A stretch of 40,769 nt of DNA from Fructobacillus ficulneus. GTDB lineage: Bacteria; Bacillota; Bacilli; Lactobacillales; Lactobacillaceae. The position numbers and the translations under genes were made by a program. Below the pieces are notes generated by a model that saw only the letters and a list, made by a program, of their open reading frames with translations, searched no databases and was not told the origin of the DNA. Positions within the stretch are counted from its first letter, which is position 1. Each line of letters opens with the position of its first letter. Shown in pieces: positions 16,941 through 24,226 of the stretch. The stretch spans positions 586,368 through 627,136 of the forward strand of contig NZ_DF968005.1 of NCBI RefSeq assembly GCF_001047075.2, given 5' to 3'.

Positions 16941-17459
16941 TTAGCCCTTCTTAGGTGAAAGAACCAAGAACATTTGCCGGCCATCCATCTTAGCGCGTTG
17001 TTCAACCTTGGCAATATCATCCAATTCGTTGGCCATTCGTTCTAAGACTTCTCGTCCAATGTCTTGGTGAGTAATCATCCGACCGCGGAACCGCAAGTTT
17101 AGCTTAACCTTGTTACCTTTTTCAAGGAACTTGATAGCAGCCTTTTTACGTGTTTCGAAATCGCCAGAATCAATCACCGGAGACATCCGGACTTCTTTAA
17201 CCTGGACAACCTTTTGGTTTTTACGTTGTTCTTTTTGGCGCTTTTGCGCTTCGAACTTCGCTTTACCCCAGTCCATGATTTTAGCAACTGGTGGGACAGC
17301 GTTAGCCTGTACTAAGACCAAATCTTCTCCCTTGTCATCAGCGATGCGTTGCGCATCAGCAGTTGACATTTCCTCTTGCTTACCGTCATGAATCAATAAA
17401 ACTCGACTTGCTCGAATATTGTCGTTGATCAAATCAACTTGTCGTGGTTGGCGTGCTAT
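16941..17459 (-). CDS. infC: Translation initiation factor IF-3, probable ATA start
   Basis: IF-3 binds the 30S subunit, prevents premature 50S joining and rejects wrong start codons. The protein shows the N-domain ([13 protein letters not shown]), the linker rich in Lys/Gln, and the C-domain with VRMSPVID and [16 protein letters not shown]. The family N-terminus aligns at [14 protein letters not shown]. The codon there is ATA (17457-17459), 9 bases after a perfect GGAGG; no ATG, GTG or TTG is better placed. A rare start codon fits IF-3 autoregulation, known for infC of other bacteria (ATT in E. coli). The reading frame stays open to 17654, but that part is the attenuator leader, not coding. 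Length 172 aa. Confidence 0.93.
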   Translation of the reverse strand: MARQPRQVDLINDNIRASRVLLIHDGKQEEMSTADAQRIADDKGEDLVLVQANAVPPVAKIMDWGKAKFEAQKRQKEQRKNQKVVQVKEVRMSPVIDSGDFETRKKAAIKFLEKGNKVKLNLRFRGRMITHQDIGREVLERMANELDDIAKVEQRAKMDGRQMFLVLSPKKG

Positions 17460-17497
17460 GGCTAGGTACCTCCAAAATATTTTGTTGTGAACAACGA

Positions 17498-17532
17498 AGA
17501 AAAAAGTGGACGAACCGAAGTTCGCCCACTTT
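17498..17532 (-). terminator. Attenuator terminator in the infC leader
   Basis: AAGTGGGCGAAC pairs with GTTCGTCCACTT around a TTCG loop on the minus strand, followed by a T run. It lies between the promoter and the infC ribosome site, with two upstream hairpins (GAAGCG/GCTTC, GCCTAG/CTAGGC). The layout matches an L20-type attenuation leader, but the binding site itself is inferred. Confidence 0.85.
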
Positions 17533-17618
17533 ACCTGACTGTACATAAGTACAACGTGTATCTGCCTAGCAACAGCAATCATCACTAGGCGAGAAGCGGG
17601 CGCTTCTACTTGTTCAAC
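17533..17618 (-). promoter_or_regulatory. Structured leader of infC-rpmI-rplT, probably an L20 leader
   Basis: The transcript from about 17619 to the attenuator is about 87 bases and folds as two or more hairpins. In Bacillus-type operons such a leader binds L20 and shuts off transcription; I infer the same here from position and shape only. Confidence 0.6.
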
Positions 17619-17625
17619 AACAGTA

Positions 17626-17654
17626 ACTATACGTTCTTTTGGTGCTAAAGTCAA
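17626..17654 (-). promoter_or_regulatory. Promoter of infC-rpmI-rplT
   Basis: TTGACT (17649-17654) and TATAGT (17626-17631) are separated by exactly 17 bases on the minus strand. This strongly suggests that transcription starts near 17619 and that the region upstream of the IF-3 start is untranslated. Confidence 0.82.
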
Positions 17655-17678
17655 GCACCTTTTTAATTTTAAATGAAT

Positions 17679-18326
17679 TTATTGTTCTGGTCGTTCAATA
17701 GCCAAATTTGCTAACAAGCGGCCACCAAAATGATAAACAACTAGGATGGCGAACTGGGCGCCCGCAAAGAAAATCACAAAGGCAGCCATATGTGTCGAAG
17801 CAGAGGCCTTCATATAGTCCCAAACCATCTGCAGGTTAGTAAAGACATCCCAGGAGTTCAACCGTAGGAACCGACCCAGGTAAATCCCAAAGGATGATAC
17901 TAGTGAAACCACTGCCAAAGTAATCAAGATAGCTGCATCTTTTTGTTTTGGTAGGTAGTGATACATGATAATGTCCAGCGACAAGGCTCCTAAGAACACA
18001 CCGATGAAAATCCCAGTAGCTAGGACTGAATAGTTAAAGTATTGGAAACGGACATCTAGGCCATCGCTGATGTACTGCAGATGAATAAAGTCCGTAATCA
18101 TGTACATAGTATTTGGGAAGAACAAGAGCCAAAGCGTTGAAAAAACGGCCCGCAAAACCTTCGTTGGTGTCACTAAGACCATTAAGGCAAAGTCCAGTGG
18201 TAAAATAGCCAAAAAGACATTCCACATTAAAAAGGTAAAATGCGTCGGTGTAACCTCGACAAAAAGAATAAAAGCAATGACCACTAAATGAACCATTATC
18301 ATATTTTTAACATTTTGCTTTACCAT
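17679..18326 (-). CDS. DUF1361 membrane protein
   Basis: This 215-aa protein has about six hydrophobic segments and the family motifs MWNVFLAILPLDFAL and WLLFFPNTMYMITDFIHL of DUF1361, a conserved membrane family without known function. The start at 18326 (MVKQNVKN) follows AAAGGA 10 bases upstream; an earlier TTG at 18371 has no site. There is no terminator before the infC promoter, so transcripts may read through. Confidence 0.82.
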   Translation of the reverse strand: MVKQNVKNMIMVHLVVIAFILFVEVTPTHFTFLMWNVFLAILPLDFALMVLVTPTKVLRAVFSTLWLLFFPNTMYMITDFIHLQYISDGLDVRFQYFNYSVLATGIFIGVFLGALSLDIIMYHYLPKQKDAAILITLAVVSLVSSFGIYLGRFLRLNSWDVFTNLQMVWDYMKASASTHMAAFVIFFAGAQFAILVVYHFGGRLLANLAIERPEQ

Positions 18327-18401
18327 TTGCCCGGTGTCCTTTAAAATATAGTTTGCTTGGCTTGTTAACAATCGACAATCCCAAGCACTTCAGTACCTAC
18401 T

Positions 18402-18430
18402 ATTTTAACAGAACTCTTTGTCTACGTTAA
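18402..18430 (-). promoter_or_regulatory. Candidate promoter of the DUF1361 gene
   Basis: TTAACG (18425-18430) lies 17 bases from TAAAAT (18402-18407), which is preceded by TGT as an extended -10. The boxes are imperfect. Confidence 0.45.
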
Positions 18431-18481
18431 GCTTTGTTTCTTGATTTTAAGGTTATTTCTTTGAAATTTAAAGGCAAGATG

Positions 18482-18510
18482 TTGACATTCGAGAACAAAT
18501 TCGATAGACT
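18482..18510 (+). promoter_or_regulatory. Promoter of rpmF
   Basis: A perfect TTGACA (18482-18487) and TAGACT (18505-18510) are spaced by 17 bases, about 40 bases upstream of the rpmF start. Confidence 0.78.
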
Positions 18511-18549
18511 TAATAGGTTGAATAAATTGGACCGAAAGGAGGTGCCAGC

Positions 18550-18723
18550 ATGGCTACCCCATCAAACAAGAATTCTAAGTCTCACAAGCGTAACCGTCGC
18601 GGACACATCGGTTTGAATGTACCAAACATCGTTTTGGACAAGACTACCGGTGAATACCGCGTTGCTCATCGCGTCTCTCCATCAGGGATGTACAACGGTA
18701 AGCAAGTGACTGAAAATAAGTAA
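18550..18723 (+). CDS. rpmF: 50S ribosomal protein L32 (cysteine-free form)
   Basis: The 57-aa product starts [23 protein letters not shown] and ends [12 protein letters not shown], matching L32. The zinc-binding CxxC pairs of many L32 proteins (CPNCG and CxxCG in Bacillus) are replaced by LDKTTG and SPSG, so this is a zinc-independent variant. AAAGGAGGTG lies just before the ATG with ideal spacing. It has its own consensus promoter and terminator. Confidence 0.96.
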   Translation: MATPSNKNSKSHKRNRRGHIGLNVPNIVLDKTTGEYRVAHRVSPSGMYNGKQVTENK

Positions 18724-18732
18724 TTTCACTTT

Positions 18733-18760
18733 AAACCTCGCTTTCAAAGCGAGGTTTTTT
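18733..18760 (+). terminator. Terminator of rpmF
   Basis: AACCTCGCTT pairs with AAAGCGAGGTT, and a T run follows on the plus strand. Confidence 0.92.
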
Positions 18761-18801
18761 GTTGTCTTCTTTTGCTAAAAGCATTTCAAGTCCTCATCCG
18801 T

Positions 18802-18807
18802 TATAAT
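18802..18807 (+). promoter_or_regulatory. -10 box of rqcH
   Basis: TATAAT lies about 24 bases before the AAAGGAGG ribosome site of rqcH. The -35 box is not clear. Confidence 0.5.
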
Positions 18808-18843
18808 AGATGTATCCCTATTTCCTTTAAAGGAGGAACGCAC

Positions 18844-20553
18844 ATGCCCCTTGATGGCCTCTTTGTCCATTCCCTGGCCAAAGAATTAAATGAACAACTC
18901 GCTGGTGGCCGCATTACTAAAATCCACCAACCATACCCAAACGAAATTATTATGGTTGTCCGGAATAACAGCACAAATTATCCGGTCCTACTTTCAGCAA
19001 ACCCCGCCTATGCTCGAGCTCAAGTAACAAAGATTCCTTATCAAAATCCAGCTACCCCTCCTAACTTTGCCATGTTTTTGCGACGGAACCTCGAGGGTGC
19101 TCGATTGACGGCTGTTGACCAAGTCGAAAACGACCGAATCCTTAATTTTTCAATCAGTACCCACGATGAATTAGGTGATATGCAAACCTTAGTACTGACT
19201 TTGGAAATGATGGGCCGGCATTCAAACCTCTTCTTAGTTCGCCAAAAAGATCAGCGAATTCTCGAGCTCATTAAGCATGTCCCCGCTGACCAAAACCGTG
19301 TTCGTTCACTAATTCCTGGGGCAACCTATACCTTGCCACCAGCTCAAAATATGACGAACCCCTTCGGCAGCGACTTTCAAGCTCTCGGCCCAATCCTCCT
19401 TGACCAAGATAAGGCTGATTGGGCAAAGGCTATCCAACAAACCTACCAGGGCTTTTCGACAATTGCCGCTCAAAACTTAGCAACTGCCCTCGAAACCGGA
19501 GCTGATGCTATCCAAACCGCCAAGGACTGGCTAGCCAACTTTGATCAGGCTCAACCAACTCTCTACCAAATCAAAAACAAGTTTTCATTTGCCGCCTTTG
19601 ATTGGCAACCTGAACTAGGTGGACAACATTTTGAAACTCTTGGGGCCTTGCTCGATGCCTATTTCCAAGGCCAAGCAGAAGCGGACCGCGTTAACCAACA
19701 GGCCAGTTCCCTAGTTCGTTTGGTAAAAAATGAATTAAAGAAAAATCTAACGAAGAAGAAGAAGTTGGAACAAACCCTAACTGACTCGGATAATGCCGAT
19801 ACCTTCAAGGTTAAGGGTGATCTCTTAATCACCTACCCTCATCTGGTTAAAAAAGGTATGCAGTCCGTTAAAATCGAAAACTACTACGACGATAACAAAC
19901 TCTTAGATATCGCCTTAGACCCCCGTTTTGACGGTCTGCAAAACGCCAACCGCTATTTCCGCAAGTACCGCAAGCTCCGGTCAGCTAAGGATTACGTCAT
20001 TGATCAGTTAGCTACCACCGACCAAGAAATTGACTACTTTAACCAGATTGCCACCCAGCTAACTGTTGCTTCCCCAAAAGATGTCGCCGACATCAAAGTG
20101 GAGCTAATCGACCAGGGTTACCTTCGTGAAAAAGTCCGGATTAAAACTAAGGGTAAGCAGACTAAAAAGCCCAAGCACGTTTTGTCAGCCCCAGATAAGT
20201 TCACGGCTAGTGATGGTACTTTGATTGAAATTGGTAAAAATAACTTACAAAATGATCAATTGTCACTTAAAAAGGCTAACCGTCAGAACATTTGGCTCCA
20301 CGTTCAAAAGCTCCCAGGTTCGCACGTCATTATTCACTCGGACCACCCTTCTGACCAAACAATTGATGAAGCGGCTAAATTGGCCGCCTATTTCTCCAAG
20401 GCTCGCGAATCAGCCAACGTACCCGTTGACTATCTGCCAGCTGGCAAGTTGCGGAAACCAAATGGTGCCAAGCCGGGTTATGTGATTTTTGAAGGACAAT
20501 CCACCACTTATGTCACACCAGACCCAAGTCTAGTGCAAAAATTGAAACAGTAG
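18844..20553 (+). CDS. rqcH: RqcH/NFACT family ribosome quality-control protein (Rqc2 homolog, FbpA-like)
   Basis: In bacteria RqcH binds 50S subunits carrying stalled nascent chains and recruits tRNA-Ala to add a C-terminal alanine degradation tag. Older annotations call the family fibronectin-binding protein. The NFACT-N domain starts MPLDGLFVHSLAKEL and keeps the functional DR pair in ENDRILNF. A long charged helical region with a coiled-coil pattern (SSLVRLVKNELKKNLTKKKK) lies in the middle, and the C-terminal NFACT-R domain shows IGKNNLQNDQLSLKKA, IWLHVQKLPGSHVII. The ATG at 18844 has AAAGGAGG 7 bases upstream; an upstream open frame from 18772 is not coding. Length 569 aa. Confidence 0.93.
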   Translation: MPLDGLFVHSLAKELNEQLAGGRITKIHQPYPNEIIMVVRNNSTNYPVLLSANPAYARAQVTKIPYQNPATPPNFAMFLRRNLEGARLTAVDQVENDRILNFSISTHDELGDMQTLVLTLEMMGRHSNLFLVRQKDQRILELIKHVPADQNRVRSLIPGATYTLPPAQNMTNPFGSDFQALGPILLDQDKADWAKAIQQTYQGFSTIAAQNLATALETGADAIQTAKDWLANFDQAQPTLYQIKNKFSFAAFDWQPELGGQHFETLGALLDAYFQGQAEADRVNQQASSLVRLVKNELKKNLTKKKKLEQTLTDSDNADTFKVKGDLLITYPHLVKKGMQSVKIENYYDDNKLLDIALDPRFDGLQNANRYFRKYRKLRSAKDYVIDQLATTDQEIDYFNQIATQLTVASPKDVADIKVELIDQGYLREKVRIKTKGKQTKKPKHVLSAPDKFTASDGTLIEIGKNNLQNDQLSLKKANRQNIWLHVQKLPGSHVIIHSDHPSDQTIDEAAKLAAYFSKARESANVPVDYLPAGKLRKPNGAKPGYVIFEGQSTTYVTPDPSLVQKLKQ

Positions 20554-20562
20554 TGTTATAAT
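20554..20562 (+). promoter_or_regulatory. Extended -10 promoter of mscL
   Basis: TGTTATAAT begins at the rqcH stop codon and lies about 14 bases before AAAGGAG of mscL. No clear -35 box is present. Confidence 0.6.
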
Positions 20563-20588
20563 AGACTCATTATACAAAGGAGTCTACT

Positions 20589-20981
20589 ATGCGCTGGGTA
20601 AAAGAATTTAAAGAATTTATTAGTCGGGGGAACATGGTTGACCTCGCTGTTGGTGTCATTATTGGTGGTGCTTTCACAGGAATTGTCAAGTCATTAACGA
20701 CCAACTTGATCAACCCCCTAGTGGGATTTTTTACCGGCCAAGGCGACAGCCTGACCAGTTTAAAGTGGGTGGCCTATAAGCACCTGGTCTTCAAGTATGG
20801 TGCTTTCTTGAATGACTTGGTTAACTTCTTCATCACTGCCTTAGTGGTCTTTTTCTTAATCAAGATTTTAACGAAGCTAGTTGTTAAAGAAAAAGAAAAG
20901 CCTGCTGCGCCAAGTCCTGAATTAGTCGTTTTGCAAGACATCAAAAAATTGCTGGCTGACCAACAAAATCAAAATAACTAA
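20589..20981 (+). CDS. mscL: Large-conductance mechanosensitive channel
   Basis: MscL opens under high membrane tension to release solutes on osmotic downshock. The sequence has the typical N-terminal amphipathic helix (WVKEFKEFISRGNMVDLAVGVIIG), the pore-lining TM1 rich in Gly and Ala, a periplasmic-type loop, TM2 (FFITALVVFFLIKIL), and the charged cytoplasmic helix (PAPSPELVVLQDIKKLL). The length of 130 aa is normal. AAAGGAG lies 6 bases before the ATG. It is the last gene of the plus-strand run and converges on the kinase gene. Confidence 0.96.
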   Translation: MRWVKEFKEFISRGNMVDLAVGVIIGGAFTGIVKSLTTNLINPLVGFFTGQGDSLTSLKWVAYKHLVFKYGAFLNDLVNFFITALVVFFLIKILTKLVVKEKEKPAAPSPELVVLQDIKKLLADQQNQNN

Positions 20982-20984
20982 CAT

Positions 20985-21024
20985 AAAAAACGGTTCCAAT
21001 CAGATTTGATTGGAACCGTTTTTT
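20985..21024. terminator. Bidirectional terminator between mscL and the kinase gene
   Basis: AAAAAACGGTTCCAATCA is followed after GATT by its complement ending in TTTTTT. The symmetric A and T runs let it serve both converging units. Confidence 0.95.
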
Positions 21025-21029
21025 AGTTA

Positions 21030-21665
21030 TTATGAACGGACCGCTTGAAGCGCATCCTCAATTTGACCCAAGATAATTTCTTGATTTTTTGGATCTTCTA
21101 AGTCGTACTTTTGCAAATCGACCTTAATTTTTGGTGATTGGTCATAACTAGCAAACCAACCTTGGTAGGCTTCCCACATTTTGCGGTAGTAAGCCTTTAA
21201 TTCTTCATTATTTTCGAATTGTTCATACTCACGCCCACGTTTCTTAATTCGCTTCAAAATCGTGTCAAAGTCAGCATCAGCATAAACCATCAGGTCGGGT
21301 GCCTTTTTGGGTAGGGCCTGAAGTTCATCCATCATTCTTGTTAGAAGGTTATGGTAAACATCCATTTCCATGTCGGAAATATTGCCATCCTTGTGGTTTT
21401 CTTCTGTGAACAACTCATCTTCATAAATTGACCGGTCTAAAACATTATTATCATCAGCCAAAGCCTTCTTAATCATGTCAAAACGGCGGTTCAAAAAGAA
21501 AATCTGGAGTAAAAAGCCATATTGCTTTGGGTCTTCATAGTACAAGGGTAAGACCGGATTATCACCAACGGGTTCAAAGAATGCCTGTGTACCGAAGTGG
21601 TTAGCCACTAGCTCCGTTAATGTTGTTTTTCCAACCCCAATCATTCCTGCTGTAATTATCACCAT
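21030..21665 (-). CDS. Deoxynucleoside kinase (dGK/dAK family)
   Basis: The enzyme phosphorylates deoxynucleosides for nucleotide salvage. The P-loop GMIGVGKTTLT is at residues 7-17, the catalytic and substrate-binding DRSIYEDELF near residue 78, and the lid segment KRIKKRGREYEQ near residue 138. At 211 aa it matches lactobacillal deoxyadenosine/deoxyguanosine kinases; the exact base preference cannot be read from sequence. AAGGAG lies 5 bases before the ATG. It follows ruvA by 95 bases with no terminator between. Confidence 0.92.
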   Translation of the reverse strand: MVIITAGMIGVGKTTLTELVANHFGTQAFFEPVGDNPVLPLYYEDPKQYGFLLQIFFLNRRFDMIKKALADDNNVLDRSIYEDELFTEENHKDGNISDMEMDVYHNLLTRMMDELQALPKKAPDLMVYADADFDTILKRIKKRGREYEQFENNEELKAYYRKMWEAYQGWFASYDQSPKIKVDLQKYDLEDPKNQEIILGQIEDALQAVRS

Positions 21666-21760
21666 ACTTACTCCTTCTTCTTTTCGCTAACGATTCTTTT
21701 CAAAACCATCGCATTCGCTCTTGTGGTTCACGGTTGCTTACACCGCATCGACTGTCATTA

Positions 21761-22369
21761 TTATGCTGAAACCAATAAGGCTAAGGCCTTAGAAATCAAA
21801 TCTTCCGTTGGACCCGGTTCGCCTGCCAATGCCTTTTTAACTTTGGCAACGTCCTTAGCACTGTAGCCAAGGGCCGTCAAAGCCTCGAGGGCGTCGGTCA
21901 AGTTCTGATTGTCATTGGCTGTCAATGTCATTTGTCCACCAATGGCCGGCTCTTGTCGGGCTAGGTTTTCAAAGTCAGACATCTTCCCCTTCAAATCCAA
22001 AATGATTTGTTGGGCTGTTTTCTTACCAACCCCCGGGAACTGAGTAAGGTACGTGACCTCATCTTGGTCAATCGCGGCCACCAAAGCAGCCGGGTCTGCC
22101 CCAGCTAAAATGGCTAGCGCCGACTTAGGACCAATCCCGGAAACGTTCAACAGCTTATTAAAGAGACCTTTTTCAGTTAGTGTCGCAAAACCATACAATG
22201 ACAGTTCCGTTTCGCGAACGATTTGTTCAATGTAGACTTGGGCCTCTTGGTCAACTTTGAAATGGTAAGGATTGGCCGGATAAATCTTATAGCCGACCCC
22301 TCCTTGATTTTCTAAAACAATATAACCAGGATAAACTCCAGTTATCATGCCTTTCAGGTACTCAAACAT
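21761..22369 (-). CDS. ruvA: Holliday junction DNA helicase subunit RuvA
   Basis: RuvA binds four-way junctions and loads RuvB for branch migration. Domain I begins MFEYLKGMITGVYPGYIVLEN; domain II has the helix-hairpin-helix motifs (LLNVSGIGPKSALAIL and LTQFPGVGKKTAQQIILDLKGK); the C-terminal domain III that contacts RuvB is at about 150-200 (EALTALGYSAKDV). AAGGAGTTACT precedes the ATG. In most relatives ruvB follows directly; here it does not, and the neighbour is a deoxynucleoside kinase. Confidence 0.96.
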   Translation of the reverse strand: MFEYLKGMITGVYPGYIVLENQGGVGYKIYPANPYHFKVDQEAQVYIEQIVRETELSLYGFATLTEKGLFNKLLNVSGIGPKSALAILAGADPAALVAAIDQDEVTYLTQFPGVGKKTAQQIILDLKGKMSDFENLARQEPAIGGQMTLTANDNQNLTDALEALTALGYSAKDVAKVKKALAGEPGPTEDLISKALALLVSA

Positions 22370-22404
22370 AGTAACTCCTTGTTTGTTATTTTAACTTAAC
22401 CGTA

Positions 22405-23166
22405 TTACGGCGTGACGTTTGTTTTTTGCGTTTTAGTATCAAAATAACCAACCTCTTGATTGCTGGCCTTTGACCAGGATTCAAACTTGGTGAACTTAGC
22501 ATTCGTGATAATTCGCTTAGTTGTATCCGGGAAAAGACAGGTAATAATCGTCAACATTGCCTGACCTTGGTCTCGGTTATTAACGTCCAAAACAGACCCA
22601 TCATTTTGATCAACACCTTTTTGACCGGTAATTTCATAGGTATAAATACCGTCAGTATTAGCTAAATAAATCTTTTCGCCATTCAACCAGTCAGATGTGC
22701 CCATTTGTCCACTCTGGTAATAGGGTGCATCTTGCTTTAAATGCTGCTGTAAGGCAGAAAATCCGGTGTAACCATTGTCCCAATTGTGGGCAGCCAAAGT
22801 ATAGTTTCCTTGACCCATGGTTGGCACGGGTGTCCCCTTTTGAGCCGTATCTGCACCAACATCCAAGGCCTTCAATGAATAGGCATTATCGTAGATGGGT
22901 AGTAAGATTGATAGCTTTGGAATGGCAACAAAGCCCTGTTTATTAATTTTATAGCCCGTCTGGTCATTTTCACCGACATGACTAGCAATCTTTTTTCGAG
23001 CACTAGCATTGTAAGTCTTCTTTTGCGTCAACAACTTTTTCGTTGTTGTCTTAACGGGGCTCAGTGCTGGTTGAGTTTCATACCAGTGATACCCCATATA
23101 GGCGACCAAGACAATTAAAACTAGCCATAACGATCGTCGAATCCACTTAATCATTCGCTTAGACAT
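22405..23166 (-). CDS. Class A-type sortase
   Basis: Sortases cleave LPxTG-type signals and join surface proteins to the cell wall. An N-terminal signal anchor (RRSLWLVLIVLVAYMGYHWY) is followed by the sortase beta barrel. The catalytic His is in AAHNWDNGYTGFSAL near residue 133, the Cys in LTIITCLFPDTTKRIIT near residue 211, and the Arg in that same segment. A short tail after the barrel (NQEVGYFDTKTQKTNVTP) is not typical. The ATG at 23166 has GGAG 9 bases upstream. It leads a likely unit with ruvA (35-base gap) and the kinase. No LPxTG substrate is encoded in this window. Confidence 0.92.
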   Translation of the reverse strand: MSKRMIKWIRRSLWLVLIVLVAYMGYHWYETQPALSPVKTTTKKLLTQKKTYNASARKKIASHVGENDQTGYKINKQGFVAIPKLSILLPIYDNAYSLKALDVGADTAQKGTPVPTMGQGNYTLAAHNWDNGYTGFSALQQHLKQDAPYYQSGQMGTSDWLNGEKIYLANTDGIYTYEITGQKGVDQNDGSVLDVNNRDQGQAMLTIITCLFPDTTKRIITNAKFTKFESWSKASNQEVGYFDTKTQKTNVTP

Positions 23167-23242
23167 GATTCATTTCTCCAATCCATTTCGTCTTAATTTA
23201 GCATTATAAATACAAAGAAAATTTTCTGGCTCAATGATGCTT

Positions 23243-23251
23243 ATTATAGCA
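23243..23251 (-). promoter_or_regulatory. Extended -10 promoter of the sortase unit
   Basis: The minus strand has TGCTATAAT about 77 bases before the sortase start. An imperfect inverted repeat CTTAT-GCTATA-ATAAG overlaps it. No good -35 box is seen. Confidence 0.6.
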
Positions 23252-23291
23252 TAAGGAATTCATCACCAAGTCAGACAGACCCAGACAAAGA

Positions 23292-23316
23292 AGAAAAACA
23301 ATCCAACTGGATTGCT
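23292..23316 (-). terminator. Terminator after the Cof-type phosphatase gene
   Basis: CAATCC pairs with GGATTG around AGTT on the minus strand, followed by TTTTTCTTC. It closes the rnc-to-phosphatase run. Confidence 0.75.
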
Positions 23317-23324
23317 TAATTCAT

Positions 23325-24137
23325 TTAAGAAATAAAGAGCTTCGTTAAAATTGTTTTTAAAACACCATCATGGTTTGAGTCAGTGACAGCTTCATTAAAA
23401 CCATGAGCAAATAAAGCTGGATCGGCGTTAGGCATAATAAAGGGGTGCCCGACAAATTGCAACATTTCTAAGTCGTTGAGCCCATCACCAAAGGCCGCCA
23501 TTTCTTCTGCAGAAATGCCTAATTGCTGACCTAAGTCATGCAAGGCGACCCCCTTATTAATTTGAGGGTTAACCATATCAACGGCACCATAACCCGACGT
23601 CGTGACATGAATCGGTAGACCTTGTTTTTCAATCGCAGCCATAAACGGCAATTCATAATCAGGTAAATCAACTGTTAGCTTCAAAATTGGTTCATCAATT
23701 TCAGACAGGTCATCAATCATCTGTAAGTCTTTAAAGTAGGATTGGGCCTTTCGTTCACCCATCCCTAAATCAGCCATTTCCTTGAGCATGAAGGCTTTTG
23801 TCACCCCCGTAAAGACCATTCCCATCGAAACCCGAGCCTGGTTGTCTTTGACAGTTTGCACAATTGGTGCAAATGCTTGTGGATCAATTGGATAGGTTTT
23901 TAAAATCTGACCATTTCGAACCACTTCGGCCCCATTATTGGCAATTAAAATGAAGTCCTGGTTAGTTCCCGCAAAATAGCTAGCAACTTTATCGGGGTGG
24001 TTCCCCGTTGCCACGACAAAAGTAACCCCCCGTTGTTGAGCCATTTCAACCATTGTCTGGTAGGCCTGGTGGTCAAAAGTCTTATCCGCCCGTAAAAAAG
24101 TGGCGTCTAAATCAGTTGCAATTAGTTTAATCGTCAT
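23325..24137 (-). CDS. Cof-type HAD-IIB sugar or nucleotide phosphatase
   Basis: The HAD motifs are present: motif I DLDATFLRADK near residue 8, motif II VVATGNHPDKV, motif III lysine in NPQINKGVAL, and motif IV GDGLNDLEML. The cap domain between motifs II and III is of the IIB type. The Gly of the usual DLDGT is Ala here. Substrate cannot be told from sequence; related enzymes hydrolyse sugar phosphates or flavin precursors. AGGA lies 5-6 bases before the ATG. It follows ffh by 89 bases without a terminator, so it may be co-transcribed. Confidence 0.9.
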   Translation of the reverse strand: MTIKLIATDLDATFLRADKTFDHQAYQTMVEMAQQRGVTFVVATGNHPDKVASYFAGTNQDFILIANNGAEVVRNGQILKTYPIDPQAFAPIVQTVKDNQARVSMGMVFTGVTKAFMLKEMADLGMGERKAQSYFKDLQMIDDLSEIDEPILKLTVDLPDYELPFMAAIEKQGLPIHVTTSGYGAVDMVNPQINKGVALHDLGQQLGISAEEMAAFGDGLNDLEMLQFVGHPFIMPNADPALFAHGFNEAVTDSNHDGVLKTILTKLFIS

Positions 24138-24226
24138 CGTTTTCCTATCGTTTGTGAATCAACCAATCCTATTTAGCCTTGGTCCAGGTCAATCAATTAG
24201 GTGGCAAAAAATCCACAATCCTCGGC

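Noticed and set aside
17460-17654. N-terminal extension of IF-3 by 65 residues
   Set aside because: The frame is open by chance; the region holds the promoter's downstream leader, hairpins and an attenuator, and the family N-terminus aligns only from the ATA codon at 17459.
18772-18843. Upstream extension of rqcH
   Set aside because: This stretch contains the promoter -10 box and the ribosome site; the family N-terminus starts at MPLDGLFVH.
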